Positions 54,245-63,769 of a stretch of 64,000 nucleotides of DNA are shown piece by piece. Numbering within the stretch: position 1 is the stretch's first letter; each line of letters opens with the position of its first letter. This stretch comes from DASSNU01 sp035701265. GTDB taxonomy: Bacteria > Gemmatimonadota > Gemmatimonadetes > Gemmatimonadales > Gemmatimonadaceae. A program made the translations under genes and the position numbers. The DNA is taken from the NCBI GenBank assembly GCA_035701265.1, contig DASSNU010000001.1:1-64000 (forward strand), read 5' to 3'. A model generated the notes under the pieces. That model saw only the letters and a list, made by a program, of their open reading frames with translations. It was not told the origin of the DNA and made no database searches.

Positions 54245-56401
54245 TCAGTCGGGGGACATGGGCAGCACGTCGCCCGCGTCCACCCACCCCGTCACGCCGC
54301 CGCCCGCGTCGACCTGTGCCCACGCGCCACGATGCTGCGCGATGCGCGCGATCTCGCCGGTGGAGAGCATCCCATCCGGTGCAGCGCCCAGATCGGGGAC
54401 GGCGCGCACTGGAGTGACGCGCGCAACGACGCCCAGATCGTCGAGCGCGAGCCGGCGATCGAGGACCGCTGCACCGGCACCTAAGATCAGCGCGGCGGCA
54501 ACCAGCACGACACCCATACGCGGTCGCGCGCGGACGTCCCGCGCGCGACCGCGGCGCACGCGCCATGCGATCGTGCCCCACCCCACCAGCCAGAGCAGCG
54601 CCGCGAGCACCGCCGGCGCCGTGGGCGGTACGGGGAGCACGCTCGCGCCGTCGCGTGCCGCGCTCACCGGGACGAACTCCAACCGCTGTCGGACATCGCG
54701 CGCCAGCGGCTCCAGCCGGAGTGCGCGCTGCCAGCCGAGCACGGCGTCCGCCGTATCGGACATCTCCCACGCGGCGGTGCCGAAATTGGCCCAGGCGTCG
54801 GCAGCGCGCGGCTCGTGTCGCGCCACCACCTGGAAATCTCCCATGGCGCGCGACACGCTTCCCTTCCGGTACGCATCCACGCCGAGGGCGAAGCGTTCGG
54901 CATCGGCGTCGCCCGTGGCCGCGGCTGCGACGTGCACCGCAGCGCCGAGCAGCACGACGATGCCGAGCACTTTCCCCGCGCGACGGGCGGTCACCGGCCA
55001 CGCTCCTGCCGGCCGCGCCTCGCGATCGATGTCGTGGTAGATGCGTCGCGCGCGCGCGGCCACATCGGCGGGCGGCTCGCTCGTGCCGGATTCGCCGCGA
55101 TGCCCGGCGTCGAAGGCCGCCGCGTACAGCTCGGCGAGCAGCGCCGCCGCAGCCGCGGCGGTGTCCGGAGACACGCCGGCACGTCGTGCCATCCGCTCCA
55201 TGGCGCGCGGCTCGGCGATCGCTTCGCGCGGCACGTGCAGCCGGTCCGCGATGGCGGCAACGAGCGTCCGCCGCACCTCATCGCCGGCCGCATCGCGAGC
55301 GCGACCCGTGCCCGCTGCGTCGAGACGCGCCGCCGCCGAGCGTGCGCGGCGCGTCCGCGGGCGTCGTACCACGGCGAGCGCGAGCGCCGGAATGGGCGCC
55401 ACCGCCAGGAGCAACCAGAACGCGATGTCGCGGTACGGCGGCTGTGGGATGGGCCCGCGATATCTGTCGCGCAGCGCGAGTCGCGCGGGCCTGGCCGGCG
55501 CTCCGCTGTCCGCGCGCGCCAGCGTCCCGGGAGCGACGGTGAGTGGCAGCGCGCGCGTGCTTGCCACCTCGTAGCGTTCCGTCTGCGGATCGAAGTAGAC
55601 GTAGCGCACCGGCGGGAGCACCACGTGTCCCGCCTCGCGCGGCGTGAGCACCCAGTCGAACTCCTTGGCGCCATGCACGCCCAGCACGTGCTCGCGCGCG
55701 TCCACGCGCTCCGCGGCGGGCACCACGTCCGCCCACGACACGCGCAGCGCCGGGCGGGGGAAGAGCTTCACGTTCCCGGCGCCGCTCACGCGCACGGTGA
55801 ACCCGATCGGGTCGCCCACGCGCGGGGTGGCAGCGTCCACCCAGGCGTCGACGCCGATCTGCCCCACGGCGCCGCTGTAGTCGGCGGGGCGCGTGGCGAG
55901 TGGAGGCTCGATCACCTGCACCACCACGCTGTCGCTGCGCAGCTCGATCGTCTCCTCGCGGCTGAAGAAGCTGGAGGTGAGCGGGAGCGCGTAGATGAGG
56001 CGGGCTGGGGGAATGACCCAGCGCCCGGGGGCGAGCGGAAAGATGGCGCGCTCGTACACGTGCGCGTCGTACCGCCGGCCGTGCACGATGCGTGGCGCGA
56101 AATCGGAGCGCGTGGGCGGAGGTTCGTAGGCGAGCATCCCGCGCATCTCGGGGGCGATCGCCTCCATGCGGCGCATGCGATCACCCACCGAGTGCTCCAC
56201 GAAGACGCCCAGCTCGTACGTGCCCTCCTGTCCGACGAACAGCGTATCGGGTGCGACGAGCGCGTGCACGACCACGGGAGCGCTCGCATCGAGGGGCGCC
56301 TGACCGACGACTGCGGGCTGCCGCCGCCCGGCATCCTGCGCGAGCGCCACCCGTGGCGCGACGGCGCCGACGACGATCAGGAGGAAGAGCGCCGCCCTCA
56401 C
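54245..56401 (-). CDS. BatD-BatE-like fusion: oxygen-tolerance protein with TPR and SH3 regions
   Basis: 718 residues. Signal peptide (RAALFLLIVVGAVAPRVALAQ), then a BatD-type beta-sandwich region (FVGQEGTYELGVFVEHSVGD, FTVRVSGAGNVKLFPRPALRV), TM (IAFWLLLAVAPIPALALAVV), a cytoplasmic stretch, another TM, two or three TPR motifs (AERFALGVDAYRKGSVSRAMGDFQVVARHEPRAADAWANFGTA), two further TM segments and a C-terminal SH3-like domain. Separate BatD and BatE proteins carry these parts elsewhere. It overlaps the BatB-BatC gene (GTGA). Confidence 0.82.
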   Translation of the reverse strand: MRAALFLLIVVGAVAPRVALAQDAGRRQPAVVGQAPLDASAPVVVHALVAPDTLFVGQEGTYELGVFVEHSVGDRMRRMEAIAPEMRGMLAYEPPPTRSDFAPRIVHGRRYDAHVYERAIFPLAPGRWVIPPARLIYALPLTSSFFSREETIELRSDSVVVQVIEPPLATRPADYSGAVGQIGVDAWVDAATPRVGDPIGFTVRVSGAGNVKLFPRPALRVSWADVVPAAERVDAREHVLGVHGAKEFDWVLTPREAGHVVLPPVRYVYFDPQTERYEVASTRALPLTVAPGTLARADSGAPARPARLALRDRYRGPIPQPPYRDIAFWLLLAVAPIPALALAVVRRPRTRRARSAAARLDAAGTGRARDAAGDEVRRTLVAAIADRLHVPREAIAEPRAMERMARRAGVSPDTAAAAAALLAELYAAAFDAGHRGESGTSEPPADVAARARRIYHDIDREARPAGAWPVTARRAGKVLGIVVLLGAAVHVAAAATGDADAERFALGVDAYRKGSVSRAMGDFQVVARHEPRAADAWANFGTAAWEMSDTADAVLGWQRALRLEPLARDVRQRLEFVPVSAARDGASVLPVPPTAPAVLAALLWLVGWGTIAWRVRRGRARDVRARPRMGVVLVAAALILGAGAAVLDRRLALDDLGVVARVTPVRAVPDLGAAPDGMLSTGEIARIAQHRGAWAQVDAGGGVTGWVDAGDVLPMSPD

Positions 56402-58077
56402 CAGTCCTTTCCTCCTGGCGGGCGCGTCGGGCGGTTGGCGCGCTGCTGTTTCTCCTGCACTTCCTGCTCTTCGCGCGCCGCGCTGTTCAGTAGCTGCTCG
56501 GCCTGTTGCTGTCCCAACCCGCCTTGCGGGCGCGGAGCCGGTTGCGGCGCGGGTGGCGCGTTGTTGGATGGACTCGCGTTCTGCGGTGCACCTCCGCCTC
56601 CGCCGCCGCCGGAACGGCGCGGACGGAGCGACAGTTCGTAGTTCCACTTGGCGTCGAGCGCGCCGGGACGCATGCGGAGTGCCTGCTTGTACGCATCGCG
56701 CGCGGCGGCGAAGTCCGCATCCGCACTGTCGCCCTGCGCGCCGCGTGCGCGCTGCAGATACGCGAGACCCAGGTTGAAGAGCGCGCGATAGCGGATGTCG
56801 GCATCGCGCGCCTGTGTGCTCTCACGCAGTGCGTCGATGGCCTCGCCACGACGGCCGGCGGCGAGGAGCGCCGTGCCGTAGTTGTACAGCAGCCGCGGGG
56901 ACCGCGCCGCATGTCGCAGCGCGTCGCGATACGCCGCCGCGGCATCTCCGTACCGGCCGGCGCGGAACAACCGGTCGCCATCGTGTTCGGGATCGGCGTG
57001 CGCCGCTCGCGGGAGCGCCACGAGCAGCAGCAGCGCCGACGCCGCGGTCGCCGCCACGGCCGCACCGCGCCGGCGTCCGCGCCGCTCGGCCAGCAGCGTG
57101 TCGGCCAGCACGCAGAGGAGTGCGGGGAGCAGAAAGAGCTGGAACTGTGCGCGCCGATTCTCCGCCGTGCGCGACACGTGTTGCACCTGCCGCAAGGCAT
57201 CGAGCGCACGCCGCGCGCGCGCGGCCTTGTCGGTGGCGGCCGCCGGGACGAACAGTCCGTCGTCGGTAATGGCGGCGCGGAGCATCTCGGGATGATAGCG
57301 CGTGACCACGATCTGTCCGTCGGCATCGCGCTTGAGCGAGACGCCGGTGGATGTGCGCACGGGAATCGTGGCGCCCGCCTCGGTGCCCACACCGATCGCG
57401 ATGACCGTCACCCCGGCATCGGCCGCACGTTTGGCAGCCGCCTTGACGTCGTCCACCTCCTCGAACGCTTCCCCGTCGCTCAGGATGACGAGCGCGCGGT
57501 CGCTCCCCGACTGCGTGGAGACGAGCAGATCGGTGCCCTGCCGGATCGTGCGTGCGAGCGAGCTGCCGGCCTGTCCCACGATCGACGGATCCAGATTGTC
57601 GAGAAAGAGCTCGAGCGCGCCGCGGTCCACCGTGAGCGGCGTCAGGATGTAGCTGCGGCCGGCGAAGGCGATGAGTCCGATCCGATCGCCGGGAGACGCG
57701 GCGAGCAGCCTCCGCGCTTCCTGTTTGACCTCCTCCAGGCGGCTCGGCTTCTCGTCGGTGGCGAGCATCGAGAGCGAGGCATCGATGGCCAGCACGATGT
57801 CGGCGCCGCTGGAGCGGACGACCGCCGCTTCGAGTCCCCACCGTGGACCGGAGAAGGCGAGCCCGGCGAAGAGCGCGGCGAGACCGAGCAGAATCACGCG
57901 CGCACGTGGCACGCAGGCGCTGCCGGGCGGTACGAGCCGCGCCACGAGCGGCTCCGTAGCCAGCCGTGCCAGACGCGCACGGCGGCGGCGCCAGGCGTAG
58001 AGCGCGAGCGTGACGACCCCGGCCACGAGCACGGGAATGGCGGCGAGCGCCAGCGGCATGTCGAACAGCGACCTCAC
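56398..58077 (-). CDS. BatB-BatC fusion: von Willebrand A domain membrane protein with TPR tail
   Basis: 559 residues: two N-terminal TM helices, a VWA domain with MIDAS motif DIVLAIDASLSMLATDEKPSR and DRIGLIAFAGRSYILTPLTVD, a TM around residue 330, then TPR repeats (GDRLFRAGRYGDAAAAYRDALRHAARSPRLLYNYGTALLAAGRRGEAIDALR) and a Gly/Pro/Gln-rich tail. BatB and BatC are usually two genes. Role in envelope stress/aerotolerance is inferred from the family. The GTG overlaps batA. Confidence 0.86.
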   Translation of the reverse strand: MRSLFDMPLALAAIPVLVAGVVTLALYAWRRRRARLARLATEPLVARLVPPGSACVPRARVILLGLAALFAGLAFSGPRWGLEAAVVRSSGADIVLAIDASLSMLATDEKPSRLEEVKQEARRLLAASPGDRIGLIAFAGRSYILTPLTVDRGALELFLDNLDPSIVGQAGSSLARTIRQGTDLLVSTQSGSDRALVILSDGEAFEEVDDVKAAAKRAADAGVTVIAIGVGTEAGATIPVRTSTGVSLKRDADGQIVVTRYHPEMLRAAITDDGLFVPAAATDKAARARRALDALRQVQHVSRTAENRRAQFQLFLLPALLCVLADTLLAERRGRRRGAAVAATAASALLLLVALPRAAHADPEHDGDRLFRAGRYGDAAAAYRDALRHAARSPRLLYNYGTALLAAGRRGEAIDALRESTQARDADIRYRALFNLGLAYLQRARGAQGDSADADFAAARDAYKQALRMRPGALDAKWNYELSLRPRRSGGGGGGGAPQNASPSNNAPPAPQPAPRPQGGLGQQQAEQLLNSAAREEQEVQEKQQRANRPTRPPGGKDW

Positions 58078-59063
58078 GGCAGCGGACCCCAGCGTGCCAG
58101 CAGGATCATCTCCGCCAGAAACGCGATGAGCGCGAGCGCGAGCGGCCAGCGGAAGAGCTCGGTGTAGCGGACGTACGTATGCGTGTGCACCGGGGCGCGT
58201 TCCAGGGCATCGATCTGCTGGTAGATGCGCTCCAGTGCCGCAGCATCGCGGGCGCGGAAGTAGCGGCCATTGGTGACGCGCGCCACATCGCTCAACAGTC
58301 GCTCATCGATCTCCACGGGGCGATACTCGTAGCGCAACCCGGTCAGCCCGCGTCCCACCGGCACCGGCGCCATGCCTTCGGTGCCGACGCCGATCGTGTA
58401 GATGCGGATGCCGAACTCGCGCGCCGCCTGCGCCGCGGTGCGCGGGTCGATGGCCCCATGATTGTTCACGCCATCGGTGAGCAGGATCATGACGCGCGAA
58501 CCGCCCGGTGCGTCGCGCAGCCGATTGGCAGCGGTGGCGATGGCGGTGCCGATCGCCGTGCCATCCTCGAGCTGTCCCGGCTGGAGATTGTCCACCGCCG
58601 CGAGGAGCACGGGGTAGTCGACGGTGAGCGGCACCTGCGTGAGTGCCTCTCCGGCGAACGCGACGAGACCGATGCGGTCGCTGCGGCGGCCGGCGATGAA
58701 GCGCTTGACCTTCTCCTTCGCCACTTCCAGCCGATTCTGCGGCTGGAAGTCCTCGGAGAGCATGGAGCTCGACAGGTCGAGCACGAGGGCGATGTTGATC
58801 CCTTCGCTCGTGACGTCCTCCGCACGCGCGCCGGAGCGCGGGCGGGCGAGCGCGATGACGAGCCCGGCGATGAGCAGATTGCGGGCGACGAACAGCGTGC
58901 GCGTGATGCCGCGCCCGGAGCGTGGGCCGCGCGCGAGCACATCGGCGCGGGAGAACACGATGGCGCGCGCGCGGCGATGGCGGCGCCACACCCACCAGGC
59001 GGGGAGCAGGGCGAGGAGCAGGAGCGCCCACGGCGCGGCGAAGGTGATGCGCGGGATGATCAT
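58074..59063 (-). CDS. BatA-like von Willebrand A domain protein
   Basis: 329 residues with N-terminal TM segments (PWALLLLALLPAWWVW; LLIAGLVIALARP), a VWA domain with MIDAS DLSSSMLSEDFQPQNRL, DRIGLVAFAGEALTQVPLTVDY and ILLTDGVNNHG, and a C-terminal TM (WPLALALIAFLAEMILLARW). Typical BatA order between the BatD-like protein and BatB. Confidence 0.9.
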   Translation of the reverse strand: MIIPRITFAAPWALLLLALLPAWWVWRRHRRARAIVFSRADVLARGPRSGRGITRTLFVARNLLIAGLVIALARPRSGARAEDVTSEGINIALVLDLSSSMLSEDFQPQNRLEVAKEKVKRFIAGRRSDRIGLVAFAGEALTQVPLTVDYPVLLAAVDNLQPGQLEDGTAIGTAIATAANRLRDAPGGSRVMILLTDGVNNHGAIDPRTAAQAAREFGIRIYTIGVGTEGMAPVPVGRGLTGLRYEYRPVEIDERLLSDVARVTNGRYFRARDAAALERIYQQIDALERAPVHTHTYVRYTELFRWPLALALIAFLAEMILLARWGPLP

Positions 59064-60010
59064 GCGGCCCGCTCCGTGGACGCCGCGCGCGCGGCCTCCG
59101 CTGCCGCGCGCTGGGCGGCCGCGTCGATCCCCGCCTGCACCGCGCGCACCAGTGTGCGCGCCTCGGCGCCGAGCTCCCGCGCGCGCGTCACACTCAGCGG
59201 CAGGCGCGCGAACTTCACGAGATCCGTCTCTCCCAGCAGCGCGGTGAGCCGGATCTGCGGAATCTCCTCGCGACCGGCCAGCGCGCCGAGCAGCTCGGCG
59301 GAGGTCATCGAACGCCGCGCGATGCCGGTGCGTCGCGCCAGATACTCGCGCAGCACGTCCGCGCTGAGCGCCGCGTAGCGCCCCCCTTCACCAGCCTCCA
59401 GCAGGCGGAGTGCATCGATGCGCGCGAACGCCTCGGTCGCCCACGCGAACGGATCGGCAACGAGCGGTTCCGCGCCGCGGCGACGCCGTCGCCGGAGCCA
59501 CCACCAGAGCAGCACACCAATGATCGCCGCAGCCACGAGCGCGGCCACTGCCCACTGCCACCACGGACGCGTCCACGGCAGGATGTCGCGCGCGGGCTTG
59601 GGCACGCGCAGCGCGGTATCCGCCGGGAGAACGCTGCGCACATAGACGCGGATGGGCCCCACGGGTGCGCGTTCCTCCACACCACCGTTCTCGATCACGA
59701 CATCGCCGAGCGTGGTGCTCACCGCCCCCGTGTCCCACGCGGCCAGGCCGTACAGCGCACGCTCCTCGTGGAAGAGGGAGTCGGCTACGACCTCGACGCG
59801 TCGAGGATCGGCAGCCTCGATGGCGCCTCCCGTGTCCGGCGCGGGGGGAAACACCACGCGCGCGCCGAGGGGGGTGCGGACGCGCACCGTGACGAGGAAA
59901 TGGTCGCCTACGGTCACCGTATCGCGGCTCACGCCCACGCCCATCTGCACCCGCGCCGGCGGTTGTGGGGCGGGCACCTGCAGCAGGCAGAACGCCAGGA
60001 GGCCGATCAC
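59060..60010 (-). CDS. BatD/DUF4381-like membrane protein of the Bat operon
   Basis: 316 residues: signal peptide ending near residue 12-20, a beta-sandwich domain (GVSRDTVTVGDHFLVTVRVRTPLGARVVFP), one TM (WQWAVAALVAAAIIGVLLWWWLRRRRRR) and a cytoplasmic helical domain (YAALSADVLREYLARRTGIARRSMTSAELLGAL). It matches the accessory protein usually encoded between DUF58 and BatA. Both ends overlap neighbours (ATGA). Confidence 0.78.
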   Translation of the reverse strand: MIGLLAFCLLQVPAPQPPARVQMGVGVSRDTVTVGDHFLVTVRVRTPLGARVVFPPAPDTGGAIEAADPRRVEVVADSLFHEERALYGLAAWDTGAVSTTLGDVVIENGGVEERAPVGPIRVYVRSVLPADTALRVPKPARDILPWTRPWWQWAVAALVAAAIIGVLLWWWLRRRRRRGAEPLVADPFAWATEAFARIDALRLLEAGEGGRYAALSADVLREYLARRTGIARRSMTSAELLGALAGREEIPQIRLTALLGETDLVKFARLPLSVTRARELGAEARTLVRAVQAGIDAAAQRAAAEAARAASTERAA

Positions 60011-60999
60011 CGGTTCCGCCCGCGCAGCTCGCGCAACCGGAAGAAGCGGAGGAGCGGCTCCACGTAGCTGCGATCCGTGCGCACCGCGATCTCATCGATC
60101 GCCAGGCGCCGGAAGAGCCGCGTGCGGGCGGCACGTTCCTCGGCCACCGCGGCGTCGAACCGCTCGCGCACCGCGGCGTCGCTCGTGTCCACGTCGATCG
60201 TCGCGCCGGTTTCCGGATCGGTGATGCGCGCGAGCCCGATGTCGGGGAGCACGAGCTCGTGCGGGTCCTCGATGCTGATCGCCACCACATCGTGCCGCTG
60301 CGCGATGAGCTTGAGCGGCCGTTCCAGCCCCGGTTGCACGAAATCGGAGACGAGGAAGACGATGGCGCGGTGCGGCAGGAGACGGATCAGGTGGTCGATG
60401 GCGCCGGGGATGTCGGTGCCGCGCCCCCGCGGCTCGTACATCAGGATGTCGCGGATCATGCGGAGGACGTGGCGGCGTCCCTTCCCGGGCGGCACGACGT
60501 GCTCCACGCGATCGGTGAACAGCTGAACGCCCACGCGATCGTTGTTGCGCACGGCGGACATGGCCAGCACCGCGCTGAGCTCGGTGGCGAGCTCACTCTT
60601 GAACCGTCCCACCGTGCCGAACCGCTCGCTTCCGGAAAGATCGACCGCCAGCATGACGGTGAGCTCCCGTTCCTCCACGTACCGCTTGACGTACGGGTGG
60701 CGCATGCGCGCGGTGACGTTCCAGTCGATGGAGCGCACCTCATCCCCAGGCTGGTACTCGCGCACCTCGGCGAACTCCATCCCCTGTCCCTTGAACACCG
60801 AATGGTATTCGCCAGTGAACAGGGAGTTCACGAGCCCGCGCGTCCGCAGCTCGAGCAGCTTGACCTGCCGCAGCACTTCGGCGGGAGCGTGCCGCGCCGG
60901 CGCGGTGGCGTGCGGGCGCGCGCCGTCCGCGCTCCGGCCGGCGGGGCGCGAGCGCTGCGCCGGAGCCGATCGTGCGGAGCGCGACACGCCGGCCGTCAT
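60007..60999 (-). CDS. DUF58 family protein of the MoxR-Bat operon
   Basis: 330 residues with the DUF58 signature (GEYHSVFKGQGMEFAEVREYQPGDEVRSIDWNVTARM) and a degenerate VWA-like fold (MLAVDLSGSERFGT). The first 40 residues are a disordered, Arg/Pro-rich extension. DUF58 proteins accompany MoxR ATPases and VWA proteins; the biochemical role is not established. Confidence 0.9.
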   Translation of the reverse strand: MTAGVSRSARSAPAQRSRPAGRSADGARPHATAPARHAPAEVLRQVKLLELRTRGLVNSLFTGEYHSVFKGQGMEFAEVREYQPGDEVRSIDWNVTARMRHPYVKRYVEERELTVMLAVDLSGSERFGTVGRFKSELATELSAVLAMSAVRNNDRVGVQLFTDRVEHVVPPGKGRRHVLRMIRDILMYEPRGRGTDIPGAIDHLIRLLPHRAIVFLVSDFVQPGLERPLKLIAQRHDVVAISIEDPHELVLPDIGLARITDPETGATIDVDTSDAAVRERFDAAVAEERAARTRLFRRLAIDEIAVRTDRSYVEPLLRFFRLRELRGRNR

Positions 61000-61970
61000 G
61001 GGCTCTCGACGGTGTCCAGAATGCGGCGGACCAGCTCGTCGCTCGACACGTCCTCCGCGTCCGCCTCGTAGCTCGTGAGCACGCGGTGGCGGAGCACGTC
61101 GGGGGCGATCGCCTTCACGTCGTCCGGCGTCACGAAGCTGCGGCCGCGCAGGAACGCGTGCGCGCGTGCGCCCTGCGCCAGGAAGATCGTCGCGCGCGGG
61201 CTCGCCCCGTACTCGATGAGCGGCGACAGCTCGTCCAGCCCCGCCTCGGATGGCGTGCGCGTGGCGTGGACGATGTCCACGATGTAGTCGAGCACACGAT
61301 CGTCCACGTACAGCTCGGCAATGCGGCGCCGCGCGTCGAGAATCTCCTGCGGTGTGGCCGCGCGCTCGACGGGAATCTCCTGTCCGCCCGCCATGCGCCG
61401 CATGATCTCCTTCTCCTCGTCGCGCGAGGGATACCCGACGCGCAGCTTGAGCATGAAGCGATCGACCTGTGCTTCGGGGAGCGGATACGTCCCCTCCTGC
61501 TCGATCGGGTTCTGCGTCGCGAGCACGAGGAACGGCTCATCCAGCCGATAGGTCGCGCCGCCGATCGTCACCTGCTTTTCCTGCATCGCCTCGAGGAGCG
61601 CCGACTGCACCTTGGCCGGCGCGCGGTTGATCTCGTCCGCCAGGATGATGTTGGCGAAGATGGGCCCCTTCTTGGCGCGAAACTCCCCGGTGGATTGATC
61701 GAAGATCATCGTCCCCAGCACGTCGGCGGGGAGCAAGTCGGGGGTGAACTGGATGCGCTGGAAGGTGGTGCTGATCGTCTCGGCGAGCGTCTTGACGGTG
61801 AGCGTCTTGGCGAGACCGGGAACGCCCTCGAGCAGAACGTGACCTCCGGTGAGCAGGCCGATCAGCAGCCGCTCGACCATGTACTCCTGCCCCACCACGC
61901 GCCGAGCGACTTGCTCGGTGATCCCCTGCACCAGGACGGCGTCCGCCGTCGGCATCGCTCGTGTCGCCAC
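60996..61970 (-). CDS. MoxR family AAA+ ATPase
   Basis: 324 residues: Walker A LLEGVPGLAKTLTVKTLAE, Walker B NIILADEINRAPAKVQSALLEAMQE, ATQNPIEQEGTYPLPEAQVDRFMLKL and the lid domain. MoxR ATPases act as chaperones for VWA-protein complexes. The GTG at 61970 is chosen because GGAG is seven bases upstream; a GTG at 61976 and an ATG at 61955 are alternatives. Confidence 0.93.
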   Translation of the reverse strand: MATRAMPTADAVLVQGITEQVARRVVGQEYMVERLLIGLLTGGHVLLEGVPGLAKTLTVKTLAETISTTFQRIQFTPDLLPADVLGTMIFDQSTGEFRAKKGPIFANIILADEINRAPAKVQSALLEAMQEKQVTIGGATYRLDEPFLVLATQNPIEQEGTYPLPEAQVDRFMLKLRVGYPSRDEEKEIMRRMAGGQEIPVERAATPQEILDARRRIAELYVDDRVLDYIVDIVHATRTPSEAGLDELSPLIEYGASPRATIFLAQGARAHAFLRGRSFVTPDDVKAIAPDVLRHRVLTSYEADAEDVSSDELVRRILDTVESP

Positions 61971-62136
61971 GCGCACGCTCCTTCCGGATGACCGGTTCGC
62001 CGGGGCGCCGTCGCGCCCGGCCCTGCTCCCCGCGCGCGGTGCCCGCCGCGGGGGCGGAGCAATGCGCGCAGTGTCTTCCCTTGTACCGTCGCGGCGGGCG
62101 GAGGTTCATCCCCGGCGCACCGCGCCTGTCTGCCGC

Positions 62137-63768
62137 TCACCGCTTGATGCGGAACCCTCCGTCCTCGTGCTCGAAGATCCACACCGCCAGGCGCGGCGGC
62201 GCGATCGGCGCATCCGGATCGATCTGCGTCCACCGTGCGGCCGACCCCGTGCTCGGATCGCGCGGCATTGCGGCGATCGCCGTCGCGCGCCGGATCCACT
62301 GCGCCATGTTCTCGGGCCGCAGATCCACCCACCCGCGCGGTGCAATCGCCGCGCCGCGCTCTTCCGGCGGAACCACCACCGTCGCTCCACGCAGCACCGA
62401 CGTGCCATCGGGAAGGAGAATGGGGAGCCCCACGGAGAGAATCTGCCGGCGCAGCTCGCCATCCTCCTCGCGCAGAAGCCGCTCGGCCGTGCAGGCAGCC
62501 GCGTCGGCACTGGCGGCGGCAAGCGCGCGCACGTTCGGATACAACCGTCCCAGCACGTGCGCCTCGTAGAGCAACTTGGTGAGGCGCGGGGGCCCGAGCA
62601 TCTCGAAGGCGATGGAGCGCACGCCGTGCCGCGCCTCGAGTGCCGCCAGCCCCTCCACGGCAACGGCGCGCAGATACCCCGCGCGGTACGTCGGTCCGAA
62701 GGTCGCCGCGTCGAGCGCGGCCACCACGTCTTTCCCGGTGGCGTGGCCGCGCAGCTCCATGACCACCGCGTCGGCAATCTCTTCGGGCGTCACAAGTTCC
62801 ATCTGTCCCAACGCGCTCACCGTCTCGAACTCGTCGCGCGCGAACAGCCCGTTCTCGCCAACGTTGATGTACGCGCTCTCGAGCGGACGCCCCGTGGAGG
62901 TCCACGACACGGTGTCCGCAGCGAACGCGCGCTCCAGCGGAACGGGCGTCGTGCAGTCCACGATCTCCAGCACACGTCCGCCGCGGCGGATGGGACCGAA
63001 CGCGATCTCGCGCCAGGCAATCGCCGCGGTGGGCTTGATCTCGATCACCGCCGGACCGCCCGGCGTGCGCCCCAGGAGGAACAGGAAGAGACTCTGCGCC
63101 CCCGCCACGGCCGACTTGGACATGAGCGTACGCGACGGCTTCTCCTCGCTGTGCGTATACGGAATGTTGAGCCCCATGCCGCCCGTCCCGCTCGTGCCGA
63201 TCTTCACGTAGGCGGAGGTGCCCGCCGCGATGAGACCGTCGCGCAGCACCTCGATGTGACGGATGAGCTGCGGCAACGTGAGCGTGAGCAGGTGGCGTTC
63301 GACCATCTCCCGGCTCACCGCGCCGCGTGCGGCGGCATCGCGCAGCTCCGCCGCGGAGGCGAAGACGTTCTGATAGGCGAGCGCGGTGGCGGTGTTCACG
63401 CAATCCACCACGACGTCGGGGCGCATGGTGGTGAGCCAGTGATGGAGCAGGTTGTCGGCGTGCGACGCGGCCGTGGGAGGCGCGAGCAGCGCTTCGACCA
63501 TGCGCGCGCGCACGTCGTCGTCGCCCAGCAGATCCGCGCGTCCCCGCGTGGCGAGATCGCGCGGGAGGAAGATGTTTCCCCACGCCGCCTCGACCGCCGT
63601 CGCACCGGCCACGGAGGCAAGCTCCGCCGCTCCCGCTTCGGCTTCGTCGCGCGTGAGCGCCGAAATCACGATGCGCCGGGGCCCGTGCTCGAGGAGCTTC
63701 CGCGCCACCGCCATACCCACGAGCCCGCTCCCTCCCAGGAGCAGGGCCGTCGAATCCCGGAGTTCCAT
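62137..63768 (-). CDS. Unassigned 543-residue Rossmann-fold protein
   Basis: The N terminus has a nucleotide-binding motif of short-chain epimerase/reductase type (ALLLGGSGLVGMAVARKLLEHG). Further on, VKIGTSGTGGMGLNIPYTHSEEKPSR and FGPIRRGGRVLEIVDCTTPV look conserved but belong to no family that I recognise. The roughly 200 C-terminal residues (RPENMAQWIRRATAIAA ... VWIFEHEDGGFRI) form a separate region. No signal peptide or TM is seen. It starts one base after the pseudouridine synthase stop. Probably a cytosolic NAD(P)-dependent enzyme; the reaction is unknown. Confidence 0.75.
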   Translation of the reverse strand: MELRDSTALLLGGSGLVGMAVARKLLEHGPRRIVISALTRDEAEAGAAELASVAGATAVEAAWGNIFLPRDLATRGRADLLGDDDVRARMVEALLAPPTAASHADNLLHHWLTTMRPDVVVDCVNTATALAYQNVFASAAELRDAAARGAVSREMVERHLLTLTLPQLIRHIEVLRDGLIAAGTSAYVKIGTSGTGGMGLNIPYTHSEEKPSRTLMSKSAVAGAQSLFLFLLGRTPGGPAVIEIKPTAAIAWREIAFGPIRRGGRVLEIVDCTTPVPLERAFAADTVSWTSTGRPLESAYINVGENGLFARDEFETVSALGQMELVTPEEIADAVVMELRGHATGKDVVAALDAATFGPTYRAGYLRAVAVEGLAALEARHGVRSIAFEMLGPPRLTKLLYEAHVLGRLYPNVRALAAASADAAACTAERLLREEDGELRRQILSVGLPILLPDGTSVLRGATVVVPPEERGAAIAPRGWVDLRPENMAQWIRRATAIAAMPRDPSTGSAARWTQIDPDAPIAPPRLAVWIFEHEDGGFRIKR

Positions 63769-63769
63769 G

